Source: an uncultured Enhydrobacter sp. (GTDB taxonomy: Bacteria; Pseudomonadota; Gammaproteobacteria; Pseudomonadales; Moraxellaceae). Taken from it: a DNA stretch of 64,000 bases. The position numbers and the translations under genes are program-made. A model generated the notes under the pieces. It made no database searches. It saw only the letters and a program-made list of their open reading frames with translations, and had not been told where the DNA came from. This document shows, piece after piece, positions 27,106 to 35,950 of this stretch (positions are counted from its first letter, which is position 1; every line of letters begins with the position of its first letter). The stretch lies in NCBI GenBank assembly GCA_946222995.1, contig CAMIOS010000002.1, positions 131,824 to 195,823 of the forward strand. The letters run 5' to 3'.

Positions 27106-28209
27106 TTATATCTCAAAAATATACGATTGCCATTCTCGTCTAAGCGGATAAGTTTTTCGCAAATTGTCAAAATCTTTGCCCTCAATATCGCCCTGGCTAT
27201 TTGCCACACTGCGTAACCGTTTATCATCGGCGCGAATATCATACATTGTCGGTATTTTATTGAGCAGTTGGTGGCGGTCATGATCATGAAGTGGGTTATT
27301 TAATTTGCTAAATAATGGCATCGTTGGGGGTAAAAAGTGATGAAAATCCACCACCGGCTTGATTTTTAATAATTTACACAACGCATTGTAGATCATCTGC
27401 GTGCCCCGCAATTTGCCTTCAAGCGTGTACCCTGCGATATGGGGGGTAACGATACTGGCGGCTTTGAGCAATTCATGATCGATATTTGGTTCATGCTCAA
27501 ACACATCGAGTACAAACACATTGGAACTATTAACAATATTGTCACGACCCAACACCCCACCACGAGAGGTGTTGATGATAATGGCAGTATCTGATACCTT
27601 TTGCCAACGCTGATTGGTCATCAAATAATCATGGTGGCTGGGATAAGAGCTTTCATGCGGATACGTCAATGGCACATGAAAACTTATCACATCACTTTCG
27701 GCAAGTACGGTGTCAAGTTTACTGTTATTAATCACCGAAGGCGGCTTAAGCGGGTCATAGCCAATCACATTCCAACCTAGTAAGACCGCATACTGCGCCA
27801 AGGTCGAGCCAATATTGCCCACCCCGATAATGCCAAGATTAATCGGCTTAAATAAATAATCAGGACGCAAATCAGCAATCGCTGCGATCACATATTGGGC
27901 GACTGAGTGCTTACTGCAGCCTGCCGCATTAGCAAAAATAATGCCCCGCTCTGCTAAGTAATCCACGTTCACATGATCGGTGCCAATCGTGGCAGTCCCT
28001 ACGAACTTGACACTCTGGTTATCTTGTAACAAGGTTTCATTAATCGGCGTGACTGAGCGCACCAACAACACATCGGGCTGATATTGGGCAAGCACCTCGG
28101 CGTTTATTTCTCGCCCTGGCATGGCGATAACATCGACGGCTCGTCCTAATGATTCATGATTAAAAAAATCGTTTAGATGGGCGATGTTACCATCGGCGAT
28201 GATGCGCAT
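27106..28209 (-). CDS. pdxB: Erythronate-4-phosphate dehydrogenase
   Basis: 367 residues. Second step of the DXP-dependent pyridoxal phosphate pathway: oxidises 4-phosphoerythronate using NAD. D-2-hydroxyacid dehydrogenase fold: VGTATIGTDHVN, the NAD motif LGIIGVGNIGSTLAQYA, the substrate Arg in INTSRGGVL, and catalytic His in VTPHIAGYTLEGK. The C-terminal DUF3410-type dimerisation region is present (about 280-350). First gene of a pdxB-epmA pair. Confidence 0.93.
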   Translation of the reverse strand: MRIIADGNIAHLNDFFNHESLGRAVDVIAMPGREINAEVLAQYQPDVLLVRSVTPINETLLQDNQSVKFVGTATIGTDHVNVDYLAERGIIFANAAGCSKHSVAQYVIAAIADLRPDYLFKPINLGIIGVGNIGSTLAQYAVLLGWNVIGYDPLKPPSVINNSKLDTVLAESDVISFHVPLTYPHESSYPSHHDYLMTNQRWQKVSDTAIIINTSRGGVLGRDNIVNSSNVFVLDVFEHEPNIDHELLKAASIVTPHIAGYTLEGKLRGTQMIYNALCKLLKIKPVVDFHHFLPPTMPLFSKLNNPLHDHDRHQLLNKIPTMYDIRADDKRLRSVANSQGDIEGKDFDNLRKTYPLRREWQSYIFEI

Positions 28210-28510
28210 AGACTGTCCCTTCTTATTGTTATGCCGTTTATTTTACCTATTGTAACCATCAGCATAGCTATCATAAATAGTTTTTATGACTTTTTTATGA
28301 TATTGCTGGTTAAAAGTCTTGTTTAATTCAATCCTATCTACTTTGTTTTGGCGCAATTTTGGTTCAGACGTTAACGCTAAAACCGATAAATTAAAAAATA
28401 TTTGTTCACTAAATTAACGCATTTAACGTATTTTGGTATTTCTTAATAGCCATTATGCTAATACACGCTAACGAATGTTTGATAACAAATATATCATTAC
28501 CGAGTAACAA
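28210..28510. other. Divergent intergenic region between pdxB and gltS
   Basis: About 300 strongly AT-rich bases with several short T and A runs. No gene or clear operator was seen. It must hold the pdxB promoter on the minus strand; none could be placed with confidence. Confidence 0.5.
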
Positions 28511-28539
28511 TTGACACGGTTAACTAATTGTTTTTAAAT
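28511..28539 (+). promoter_or_regulatory. Candidate gltS promoter
   Basis: A perfect -35 TTGACA at 28511-28516 is followed at 17 bases by TTAAAT as a -10. A better -10, TATAAT at 28542-28547, is 25 bases away, too far for the same -35. Either could serve gltS, whose ATG is at 28574. Confidence 0.45.
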
Positions 28540-28573
28540 AATATAATACTTTAAAGATAAGGTGACATCATTT

Positions 28574-29854
28574 ATGAGTTTTGATTTGAATGGGTATTAT
28601 ACCTTGATTTTGGCAACCTTGGTGCTATTGTTGGGACGTTTTTTGGTAAAAAGAATTAAATTTTTATCCGACTTTAATATCCCTGAACCAGTGGCTGGGG
28701 GGTTACTGGCCGCATTGATTGTTTATGCGTTAAATGTTGCTTTTGGCATGAGCTTTAATTTTCAAAAAGAATTACAGACCGCCTGTATGTTGATGTTTTT
28801 TGCCTCGATTGGACTAAGCGCTGATTTTAGTCGTTTAAAAGCGGGCGGTAAGCCGTTGGTGATATTTTTACTGGTGGTGTCTGGCTTTATCTTTGTACAA
28901 GACTTGGTGGGCGTGGTGATGGCAAAAATGGTGGGGTTGCCATCGCTGATGGGTCTGGTGGCAGGCTCGATTACGCTCACCGGTGGGCACGGTACGGCAG
29001 GCGCTTGGGGACCGGTATTTGAAAATAAATACGGCGTCGTTGGGGCGACCACGTTGGGTATTGCTTGTGCAACTTATGGCTTGGTCGCAGGTGGCTTGGT
29101 CGGTGGGCCTGTGGCAAAGCGGCTGATCAAAAAATTGGGTAGAACGCCTGTTGCCGAAGCAGTCGATCAAACTGCTGTCGAAAAACTGGCAAGCGACCAA
29201 TCTTTGTATAGCACGCAGCACGATTTAGACCATGATTTAGCCCAAAAAGAGGTGTTTGAACGCCCCGATAATATTCGCTTGATTACCGCTTCTTCGACGA
29301 TTGAAACCTTGTCGCTGTTTGCGAGTGCATTGGCGTTTGCAGGCATTATGACCAGTGTCTCAAAAGGTATGTGGTTTGAATTGCCCACCTTTGTATGGGC
29401 ATTGGCAGGTGGTGTGGTCATCCGCAATGTGTTAACGTCGTTTTTTAATTTTGATATGTTTGACCGAGCTATTGATGTGTTTGGCAATGCCGCCTTATCA
29501 TTATTTTTGGCAATGGCGTTATTGTCATTAAAGCTGTGGGAGCTGACAGGTCTAGCAGGCCCGGTCTTGATTATTCTAGCGGTGCAAACGGTGGTGATGA
29601 TTGCGTATGCCTATTTTGTCACGTTTCGGGTGATGGGCAGCGATTACGATGCAGCGGTGCTTGCCGCAGGGCATTGTGGGTTTGGCATGGGGGCAACGCC
29701 AACAGCGATTGCCAATATGCAAGCGATTACTGACCGTTATGGCGCATCCCACAAAGCATTTTTGATTGTGCCAATGGTGGGGGCGTTTTTTGTGGATATT
29801 GTCAATGCCACCATTTTGCAGATTTTTACCAAGTTGCCATTTGTGGTGGGTTAA
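28574..29854 (+). CDS. gltS: Sodium/glutamate symporter
   Basis: 426 residues from ATG at 28574, with AAGGTGA eight bases upstream; the longer frame uses a GTG that overlaps this ribosome binding site. A membrane protein with two inverted five-helix repeats. Each repeat has a glycine-rich re-entrant loop: GSITLTGGHGTAGAWG in the first and GHCGFGMGATPTAIANM in the second. IPEPVAGGLLAAL near the start is also diagnostic. It imports glutamate with sodium. It is monocistronic, with a strong terminator 14 bases downstream. A hydrophilic stretch (about 190-230) separates the halves. Confidence 0.96.
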   Translation: MSFDLNGYYTLILATLVLLLGRFLVKRIKFLSDFNIPEPVAGGLLAALIVYALNVAFGMSFNFQKELQTACMLMFFASIGLSADFSRLKAGGKPLVIFLLVVSGFIFVQDLVGVVMAKMVGLPSLMGLVAGSITLTGGHGTAGAWGPVFENKYGVVGATTLGIACATYGLVAGGLVGGPVAKRLIKKLGRTPVAEAVDQTAVEKLASDQSLYSTQHDLDHDLAQKEVFERPDNIRLITASSTIETLSLFASALAFAGIMTSVSKGMWFELPTFVWALAGGVVIRNVLTSFFNFDMFDRAIDVFGNAALSLFLAMALLSLKLWELTGLAGPVLIILAVQTVVMIAYAYFVTFRVMGSDYDAAVLAAGHCGFGMGATPTAIANMQAITDRYGASHKAFLIVPMVGAFFVDIVNATILQIFTKLPFVVG

Positions 29855-29867
29855 ATAGGGTAAATAT

Positions 29868-29899
29868 AAAAAAAAGGCTTCAGCGGGAAGCCTTTTTTC
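29868..29899. terminator. Bidirectional terminator between gltS and the 981-residue gene
   Basis: The arms AAAAAAGGCTT and AAGCCTTTTTT enclose a 7-base loop. There are A and T runs on both sides, fitting its place between convergent genes. Confidence 0.9.
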
Positions 29900-29904
29900 T
29901 TTGA

Positions 29905-32850
29905 TTATTTCGCCATGACTTTTGCCACAATTAGACCTAACACAATCAGCGCCACCACCACGCCTACCATCAGGTACAACTTTTTTTCTTTGTCGCTGTC
30001 GGTGGTCGAAAGCTCGGCTTGTAGTCGGGCTTGGTCACGCAGCAATTGTTGCTGTAATTCTGGGCTTAAGGTTGCAAGTTTATCGCTTGCTTGTGGCGTA
30101 CTTATAGTTAAAGGCGATTCGGTTGTACCAAATGAATTTAAATTGCTTGTATTCGCTAGTGTCGGGACAGTCGGTGTGGCCATGCTTGGCTGGGTTTTTG
30201 CTTGCGGTGTTGGTTGTGGTATTGGGTGAGTGTTTGGGGTGGTAACGCCAATTGTTGCAGCTTTTGTTGCACCTTGCTTGATTGAAGTTTGTGTATGAGA
30301 TGCTTGAGTGGTATCGAATTTAAATTTTGGGAAAAGCTGCGCATCGACACCTTTGCCCACATAGCGATAACCTTGCCGTTCTTGCCATTCGAGTGTTGGC
30401 AGTAGATCACCGTTTTGTTCAAGATCGGGGCGTTGAGTATGCGCAAGCCAGTTTTGATAGAGATCTTTTGACCAGAAACGGGATGGCAAAATCATCAACC
30501 GCCCTTTGGCATTGATGGGTTGATTGGACGTGTCGGGTTCGAGCATCAGTGGCACGACAGGGTGCTCGGTGGTGAGCATCCCATTGGGCAGATGCAGGCG
30601 CCATAGCCATGAGGTACTGATTTTAAGGCGGGGTGCAAGATGGCCGTTTTGCAAACTTTTTGGATAATTAATGCCAAACACTCGAGAGCGTGGGTCTTTG
30701 GCGTGCAGAGCGTACATCGATTGGTCGGGGGGTAGGCTTTCTAGTGGCTGCTCTAGCATGGCGTGTAATTGTTCGGCAGCTTGTTGTAATTCGTTGACGC
30801 TCGCCTGCCCTGTCGGGTCGTATAGAATATCCGCCGTCAGCATTTGGGCAGGTACTAGCGTATCGATGAGCGTCGTATCATACTTATACAAGTCAGCATC
30901 GGCATATATTATGATGCCCCACACCACTTTACCATAGCGGTATAAGCGCTGTAGGTTTTCGGCTTGGCTAAACAATTCATCACCAATCAGACGATCGGGC
31001 ACGACCACTTGTAAATATTCTCGCAGGTTATCTGGCAGATCAAGAATATATTTTGGCAAGTCATACCCTCGCCACGACATTTGCTCATAATCAAACGGCG
31101 GCATGGTCAATACCAAACCTTGCGATGGCAACGTTAATGGGGTATTTGTGGCTAAAAGTGGCAACAATGGCAAATCAATGCTATCTACTCGTTGGTTTTG
31201 TTGTTGTTCACGTTGGCGTTGTCTGGCTTGTTGTAGCGGAGATAACTGCCAAGGGGTTAATACTTCTACTCCGCACGCTTGCCAAAGCTTTGCAGGTAAG
31301 CTTTGATAAAGCTGATAAACCAATTGTCCGGCAAGATTTGGTAAATTTGGCTGATTGCTAAGCAGCGGATACAATACCAAGCGTTCAGTCATAGCTAAGG
31401 CGCTGTCATCGGCTAACCGATACGGCAAGAGCAACTGCAATGCCAATGCATCATGGTCATTTGTCTTATTGACCCGAATTTCTAATGCCAACGCTTCGAG
31501 CTGACCCAATGGTAAATTGGTCAGTAAGCCAAAACCTGCCACTTGATACAGTAGCCCGACTGCTTCATGTGCCAGTTGTCGGTACAGTTTATCGAGCGCT
31601 GAGTCATTGTCCATGCTCGATAGCGTGATGGTTTGTTGCGACTGGCTATCGGCTTGGATCAGTGTCGGGATTATGGGGCGTTGCTCTGTGACCTGTTTTA
31701 ATTGGTGGGTTAACAATTGCCCTGCAGTGTGCATGGCTTGTTGATAGATTGCAGGTAAAGGCGTAGCAAAGACTTGATTTTGCCATGTTTTTGGCAAAAA
31801 AATATGCAACTCTGCCCGATTTTGCTTATCAACAATTTGGGCAAATGTCACCGCCGACTTGGGAAAATTGGGGGCGATGTTAAACAAGCGATTGGTCACC
31901 ACCAACATCGGCGTGCGATAATGATTTTGCATCAACTGCACAAAGCGGTGCTCAATGCAATCAACAAAGCTAGACCCCTGCGTATCGCCGATCATAGCGG
32001 ACATCTCATCATAATCCACCCATTTGCTCGCCACATTGGCAAGCTGGCTGCTAGTCGCCCCGATATAAAACCCAAGCAGATAAATACACGCCTGATTGGC
32101 AGGCTCGCTCACGATGCGGGCATAATCATCTGGGCTTAATTTTTCGGCTTGAGCCAGGTGGGTCAATGCCGCATCGATCGCATGCAAACTGGCTTGGCTA
32201 AAATCAAAGGTGATATCGGCAAGGTACGCATAAAAACCGATACTTTTATCAAGAAGTTTGCCAGTACGGATTTTAGCAAGATACTGTTGGGCGATGCTAT
32301 TGGCATTGTCTAACAGATTGACCTGACTTTGGGCAACGATCGCTTGTTCCATCTCAGTCAAAAATTGCGACACAATAGCGGTACTTGGGACTTCGCCATT
32401 GGCTAGTAGTTTAGAATCTAGCAGATGAGACAATACCTTAAGCGGTTGGCAATAGACCTTACCAATTTTGGCGGTCAATGAATTTTCAAAGGTGGTTGGC
32501 AGGCTAAATTGCGTGTTGTGCCGTTGGTTTTGCTCAGCGATATCTTGGCTAATCTGCTCAAAGTCGTACCATATGATCGGCTCAGCCGTTCTTATCGCTA
32601 ATGTCTTTGCCAAATAGCTGGCAATGGCCAGCAAAAAGTTGCCGCCGCCTTGCTGCGATAAAATATTTGCCACGCCCATGTGCCGCTTGCCAAGATTTGC
32701 AAACATTTGGCTAATTTTCTCGATACTGTGCGCAGAATAATCAAAGTCAATTTTTTGCAAGGCTGACCAAAACAAGATAGGAAACGGTGGCGGCTGTTTG
32801 CTGGTAAGATGATATAACAGCGTATTGACTTGTTGGGCGGTGGTCGGCAC
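29905..32850 (-). CDS. Large tail-anchored protein of unknown function, 981 aa
   Basis: I do not recognise this protein. It starts at GTG (32848-32850) with AAAAGGACAGGA upstream and has no signal peptide. The bulk (1-850) is soluble and Gln/Leu/Ala-rich, with a possible domain at about 240-290 containing LLGFYIGATSSQLANVASKW, an acidic-Tyr region DYEQMSWRGYDLPKYI near 600, and YALHAKDPRSRVFG near 735. Residues about 855-925 are a Thr/Pro/Gln/Ser-rich linker, then a short coiled coil (about 925-955, SPELQQQLLRDQARLQAEL) and one membrane helix ending three residues before the stop. So it should sit on the cytoplasmic face of the membrane by its tail. It stands alone between two terminators. 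No catalytic motif was found. Confidence 0.85.
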   Translation of the reverse strand: MPTTAQQVNTLLYHLTSKQPPPFPILFWSALQKIDFDYSAHSIEKISQMFANLGKRHMGVANILSQQGGGNFLLAIASYLAKTLAIRTAEPIIWYDFEQISQDIAEQNQRHNTQFSLPTTFENSLTAKIGKVYCQPLKVLSHLLDSKLLANGEVPSTAIVSQFLTEMEQAIVAQSQVNLLDNANSIAQQYLAKIRTGKLLDKSIGFYAYLADITFDFSQASLHAIDAALTHLAQAEKLSPDDYARIVSEPANQACIYLLGFYIGATSSQLANVASKWVDYDEMSAMIGDTQGSSFVDCIEHRFVQLMQNHYRTPMLVVTNRLFNIAPNFPKSAVTFAQIVDKQNRAELHIFLPKTWQNQVFATPLPAIYQQAMHTAGQLLTHQLKQVTEQRPIIPTLIQADSQSQQTITLSSMDNDSALDKLYRQLAHEAVGLLYQVAGFGLLTNLPLGQLEALALEIRVNKTNDHDALALQLLLPYRLADDSALAMTERLVLYPLLSNQPNLPNLAGQLVYQLYQSLPAKLWQACGVEVLTPWQLSPLQQARQRQREQQQNQRVDSIDLPLLPLLATNTPLTLPSQGLVLTMPPFDYEQMSWRGYDLPKYILDLPDNLREYLQVVVPDRLIGDELFSQAENLQRLYRYGKVVWGIIIYADADLYKYDTTLIDTLVPAQMLTADILYDPTGQASVNELQQAAEQLHAMLEQPLESLPPDQSMYALHAKDPRSRVFGINYPKSLQNGHLAPRLKISTSWLWRLHLPNGMLTTEHPVVPLMLEPDTSNQPINAKGRLMILPSRFWSKDLYQNWLAHTQRPDLEQNGDLLPTLEWQERQGYRYVGKGVDAQLFPKFKFDTTQASHTQTSIKQGATKAATIGVTTPNTHPIPQPTPQAKTQPSMATPTVPTLANTSNLNSFGTTESPLTISTPQASDKLATLSPELQQQLLRDQARLQAELSTTDSDKEKKLYLMVGVVVALIVLGLIVAKVMAK

Positions 32851-32963
32851 TGTCCTGTCCTTTTGACCGGTTAAAAATTGTCAGTTATTTTGGGTCAAAA
32901 TACAGGTTTTGGCAAGTTGTAATCGGTTAAATAGCAGGGGATAAAAGATAAGGGTAAAATAAA

Positions 32964-33007
32964 AACCCCGCTTACTATGCCTAGCAATGCCTAGGAAACG
33001 GGGGTTT
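32964..33007 (-). terminator. Intrinsic terminator of ahpF
   Basis: AAACCCCG and CGGGGGTTT form the outer stem with one bulged G. An inner GCCTAG/CCTAGG element is also present. On the minus strand the stem runs into TTTTTAT. It follows the ahpF stop. Confidence 0.75.
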
Positions 33008-33040
33008 AGCATTACATTGATTAATTAATTGATTGATTGC

Positions 33041-34612
33041 TTATTGCAACATCAGATATTCAAAGGCACTTAACGCTGCTTTTGAGCCTTCACCCATCGC
33101 AATGTTAATTTGCTTAAACGGTACTGTCGTCACATCGCCACAGGCAAAAATCCCTTGACGTGAGGTTTGGCATTTCTCATCAATCTCAATCTCGCCTGCC
33201 TTATTAATATTGACCAAGTCTTTGACCACATCGCTATTGGGTATCAGTCCGATTTGTACGAACACCGCGGATAAATCCAAGGTTTTATTTTCGCCGGTGG
33301 TGCGGTCTTGATACACAATTGAGGTGACTTTGCCATTGTCTGCCACAATTTCTTGGGTCGCAATCGAGGTTAAAATATCGATATTCGCACGCTCTTTGGC
33401 TTTGTTAATCAGCACTTGGTCGGCTCGCAATTTATCGCCATATTCAATCAAGGTCACGTGCTTGACAATCCCCGCTAGGTCAATCGCCGCCTCAACGCCT
33501 GAGTTACCCCCGCCCACGACTGCCACATCTTTGCCTTTAAAGAAGGGTCCATCACAGTGCGGACAATACGCCACGCCGTTGCCGATATTTTCAGCTTCAC
33601 CTTTCACACCAAGCTTACGCCATTGCGCACCCGTTGCAATGATAAGGCTGCGACTGGCAAAGGTTTCGCCTGTGTTGAGCGTCAACTGATAAGTGCTGTC
33701 AGTATTTTGTAGAATGGTTTTGACGCTCACCATGTCTTTGACCGTGATGGCATATTCTTTCAGGTGTTTGGCAAAATTTGCCGCCAGTTCATTGCCGTTG
33801 GTGAGCGGTATAGAAATTAAGTTTTCGATGTCTTGGGTATCTTTGACTTGCCCGCCAATCCGGTCGGTGACCATTGTCACTTTTAAGCCTTTACGAGCCA
33901 CATAAATCGCTGCCGCCACGCCTGCAGGCCCGCCGCCGATAATGGTGACATCTTGCTGTTCAAGCTGCTCGCTCGGTGCGGCGGCTTGCATCAAATCGGG
34001 AAATTTTTCTTGCAATTTTTCAATCAATTTGGCAGTGTCAATTTTGCCATTGGCAAAGGGTTTGCCGTTTAAAAACACCGCGGGCACGCCTTGGATATTT
34101 TTTTCTTGAATCAAATCTTGGAACACGCCGCCGTCAATCATTTCGTTGCTGATATTATCATTAAGCAAGGCAAATTGGTTTAACGCTTGCACCACATCGG
34201 GGCAGTTATGACAAGACAGCGACACAAAGGTTTGAAATTGTAGCGGTTGCTTGATGCCTTTGATGATATGTTGAATCGCAGAATCAAGTTTTAGCTCACT
34301 ACCGCCGGCTTGCAAAATCGCCAAAATCAACGAGGTAAACTCATGCCCGCCCGGAATCCCACTAAACACGATACCTGTGTCCCGATTCTCACCGTTTGAG
34401 CCTTGGGTTTGAATTTTAAAACTCATTGGCGACAATGCATCATCAAAGTGTTCGCTTAACGTAATGTTATCCGTTGTCCCTGCGATTTGGGTCAAAAAAT
34501 CCACCAATTCTTGACGTTGTTCATGTTCGCCTGTGCCTAACACGAAGGTAATCGGGCGGGTCATACGTTCGCTATAGCTTTTTACCGCATTTAATAAGTC
34601 TTGGTCTAACAT
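33041..34612 (-). CDS. ahpF: Alkyl hydroperoxide reductase subunit F
   Basis: 523 residues starting at the second of two adjacent ATGs, which gives GGAG better spacing and the family start MLDQDLL. A flavoprotein that moves electrons from NADH to AhpC. The N-terminal tandem thioredoxin-like domain has the redox pair CHNC at about 134-137. The C-terminal half is a thioredoxin-reductase fold: FAD motif GGGPAGVAAAIYVARKG, CPHC redox pair in AYCPHCDGPFFKG, NADH motif VVGGGNSGVEAA, and GIFACGDVT. It lies about 2.7 kb from ahpC rather than directly after it; cytX, the exporter and ydcH intervene. Confidence 0.97.
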   Translation of the reverse strand: MLDQDLLNAVKSYSERMTRPITFVLGTGEHEQRQELVDFLTQIAGTTDNITLSEHFDDALSPMSFKIQTQGSNGENRDTGIVFSGIPGGHEFTSLILAILQAGGSELKLDSAIQHIIKGIKQPLQFQTFVSLSCHNCPDVVQALNQFALLNDNISNEMIDGGVFQDLIQEKNIQGVPAVFLNGKPFANGKIDTAKLIEKLQEKFPDLMQAAAPSEQLEQQDVTIIGGGPAGVAAAIYVARKGLKVTMVTDRIGGQVKDTQDIENLISIPLTNGNELAANFAKHLKEYAITVKDMVSVKTILQNTDSTYQLTLNTGETFASRSLIIATGAQWRKLGVKGEAENIGNGVAYCPHCDGPFFKGKDVAVVGGGNSGVEAAIDLAGIVKHVTLIEYGDKLRADQVLINKAKERANIDILTSIATQEIVADNGKVTSIVYQDRTTGENKTLDLSAVFVQIGLIPNSDVVKDLVNINKAGEIEIDEKCQTSRQGIFACGDVTTVPFKQINIAMGEGSKAALSAFEYLMLQ

Positions 34613-34815
34613 CATTCACTCCAATTTTTTATTATTGATTGCCTTATTATTGGGGTTTTTGTCAAATTTGGCAATGTCAGATCGCTAAACGCTAAGTTTT
34701 AAAAAACAAATCAAACATAACTTTAATATTTAATTTTTCAATGTTAAAACGTATCGAATCAAAAGATATCGATTAATAAGTAGCCAAGCCTAGCTTTTTT
34801 AGTTACAATGAAATT

Positions 34816-34856
34816 AAGACAAATAGAAAATTTAGATAACTAAATTTGTCTTTTTT
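34816..34856 (+). terminator. Plus-strand terminator-like hairpin with no gene upstream
   Basis: AAGACAAAT at 34816-34824 pairs with ATTTGTCTT at 34844-34852, followed by TTTT. An alternative inner stem AAATTTAG/CTAAATTT also forms. It lies 44 bases before the ydcH ATG. As ahpF reads the other way, no annotated plus-strand gene ends here. It is either the end of a small RNA or an attenuator in the ydcH leader. Confidence 0.55.
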
Positions 34857-34899
34857 CATATTTTATGTTCATTTTGACCGCTGATAAAAGGAAGAAACC

Positions 34900-35121
34900 A
34901 TGTTTCCAGAACATCGTGAACTGATTAGCAAATTAAAAACAACCGACAAACATTTTGAAAAATTATTTGATAAACACAATGATTTAGATGAACAAATCAG
35001 CAATTTAGAAAACGACCCTGTGGCATCAGTGAGCCGTGATGCGGATATCGAAGCGCTTAAAAAAGAAAAATTGGCACTTAAAGATGAGATTTATAAAATC
35101 TTAGAAGCCCAATCAAAATAA
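34900..35121 (+). CDS. YdcH family protein (DUF465)
   Basis: 73 residues, all predicted helical, with the family pattern: MFPEHRELISKLK, DKHFEKLFDKHNDLDEQI, then SVSRDADIEALKKEKLALKDEI. It is a small coiled-coil cytoplasmic protein of unknown function found across proteobacteria. GGAAGAAACC lies before the ATG. A strong terminator follows, so it is monocistronic. Confidence 0.9.
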   Translation: MFPEHRELISKLKTTDKHFEKLFDKHNDLDEQISNLENDPVASVSRDADIEALKKEKLALKDEIYKILEAQSK

Positions 35122-35160
35122 TTCTTTGATAGTTGTGCCCTTTGTACTGTCGCTTTGTAC

Positions 35161-35185
35161 ACACCCCGCCTTTGGTGGGGTTTTT
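35161..35185 (+). terminator. Intrinsic terminator of the YdcH gene
   Basis: ACCCCGCC and GGTGGGGT form a stem (one G-T pair) around TTT, followed by TTTT. It lies within the region that the longest open frame would assign to the next gene, supporting the later start at 35265 for that gene. Confidence 0.88.
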
Positions 35186-35264
35186 GATGGATAAAGTATT
35201 TGCTTTAGTCAACGCTAATTTGCTACATTGCAACACCAATTTTGATAACTGTGGATTGCGTTGT

Positions 35265-35924
35265 ATGTTTGGGATTACCGATTTAACGACTTATTTGCTC
35301 GGTGTGATAGCGATTATTTTATTACCTGGACCCAATTCGCTGTTTTGTCTAGCCACCGCTGCCAAGCAGGGCATCAAGTCGGGTTATCAAGCATTATTTG
35401 GTATCATGTTGGGCGATAGCTTGCTGATTTTGGCGACGGTGTTTGGGGCAGGTACGCTATTAAAGTTATACCCTTCGCTGTTTTTTGTGGTCAAAGTCGT
35501 GGGCGGTTTATACTTGGCGTATCTGGGATTGAATCTTATCAAAGCAGGGTGGCAAAAATGGCAAACCCGTCTACAGCCTGTCATCAGCGAAAAATTAACC
35601 CAAACCATCGAGCCACTAGCAAAAATCAATAGTTTTAGGCGAGCGTTGTTTTTGAGTTTAACCAATCCTAAGGCGATTTTGTTTTTCTTATCGTTTTTTG
35701 TGCAATTTGTTGACCCACATTATCCCAATCCGCTCGTTACGTTTTTGGCATTGGCAATCATTTTGCAATTCGTTAGCTTTATTTATCTTAATGTGCTGAT
35801 TTTATCGGGGTTTCATTTGACCCAATTTTTTAGCCGGCAGCATGGGCTAGCCAGTATCAGCATGGGGGTAGTGGGATTATTGTTTATTGGGTTTGCCATC
35901 AAACTGTGGACAGCGAGTATTTAG
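35265..35924 (+). CDS. LysE-superfamily amino acid exporter, LeuE-type
   Basis: 219 residues from ATG at 35265. The frame is open 44 codons further upstream, but that part covers the YdcH-gene terminator and is unlike the family. There are six hydrophobic segments and the RhtB/LysE signature LLPGPNSLFCLATAAKQG at the first helix. SLTNPKAILFFLSFFVQFVD matches E. coli LeuE closely. It should export leucine or similar amino acids by proton exchange; the substrate is inferred from the resemblance. Nothing follows it on the same strand. Confidence 0.88.
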   Translation: MFGITDLTTYLLGVIAIILLPGPNSLFCLATAAKQGIKSGYQALFGIMLGDSLLILATVFGAGTLLKLYPSLFFVVKVVGGLYLAYLGLNLIKAGWQKWQTRLQPVISEKLTQTIEPLAKINSFRRALFLSLTNPKAILFFLSFFVQFVDPHYPNPLVTFLALAIILQFVSFIYLNVLILSGFHLTQFFSRQHGLASISMGVVGLLFIGFAIKLWTASI

Positions 35925-35950
35925 CCAGCTTATGGGAAGCTCATAGTCGA

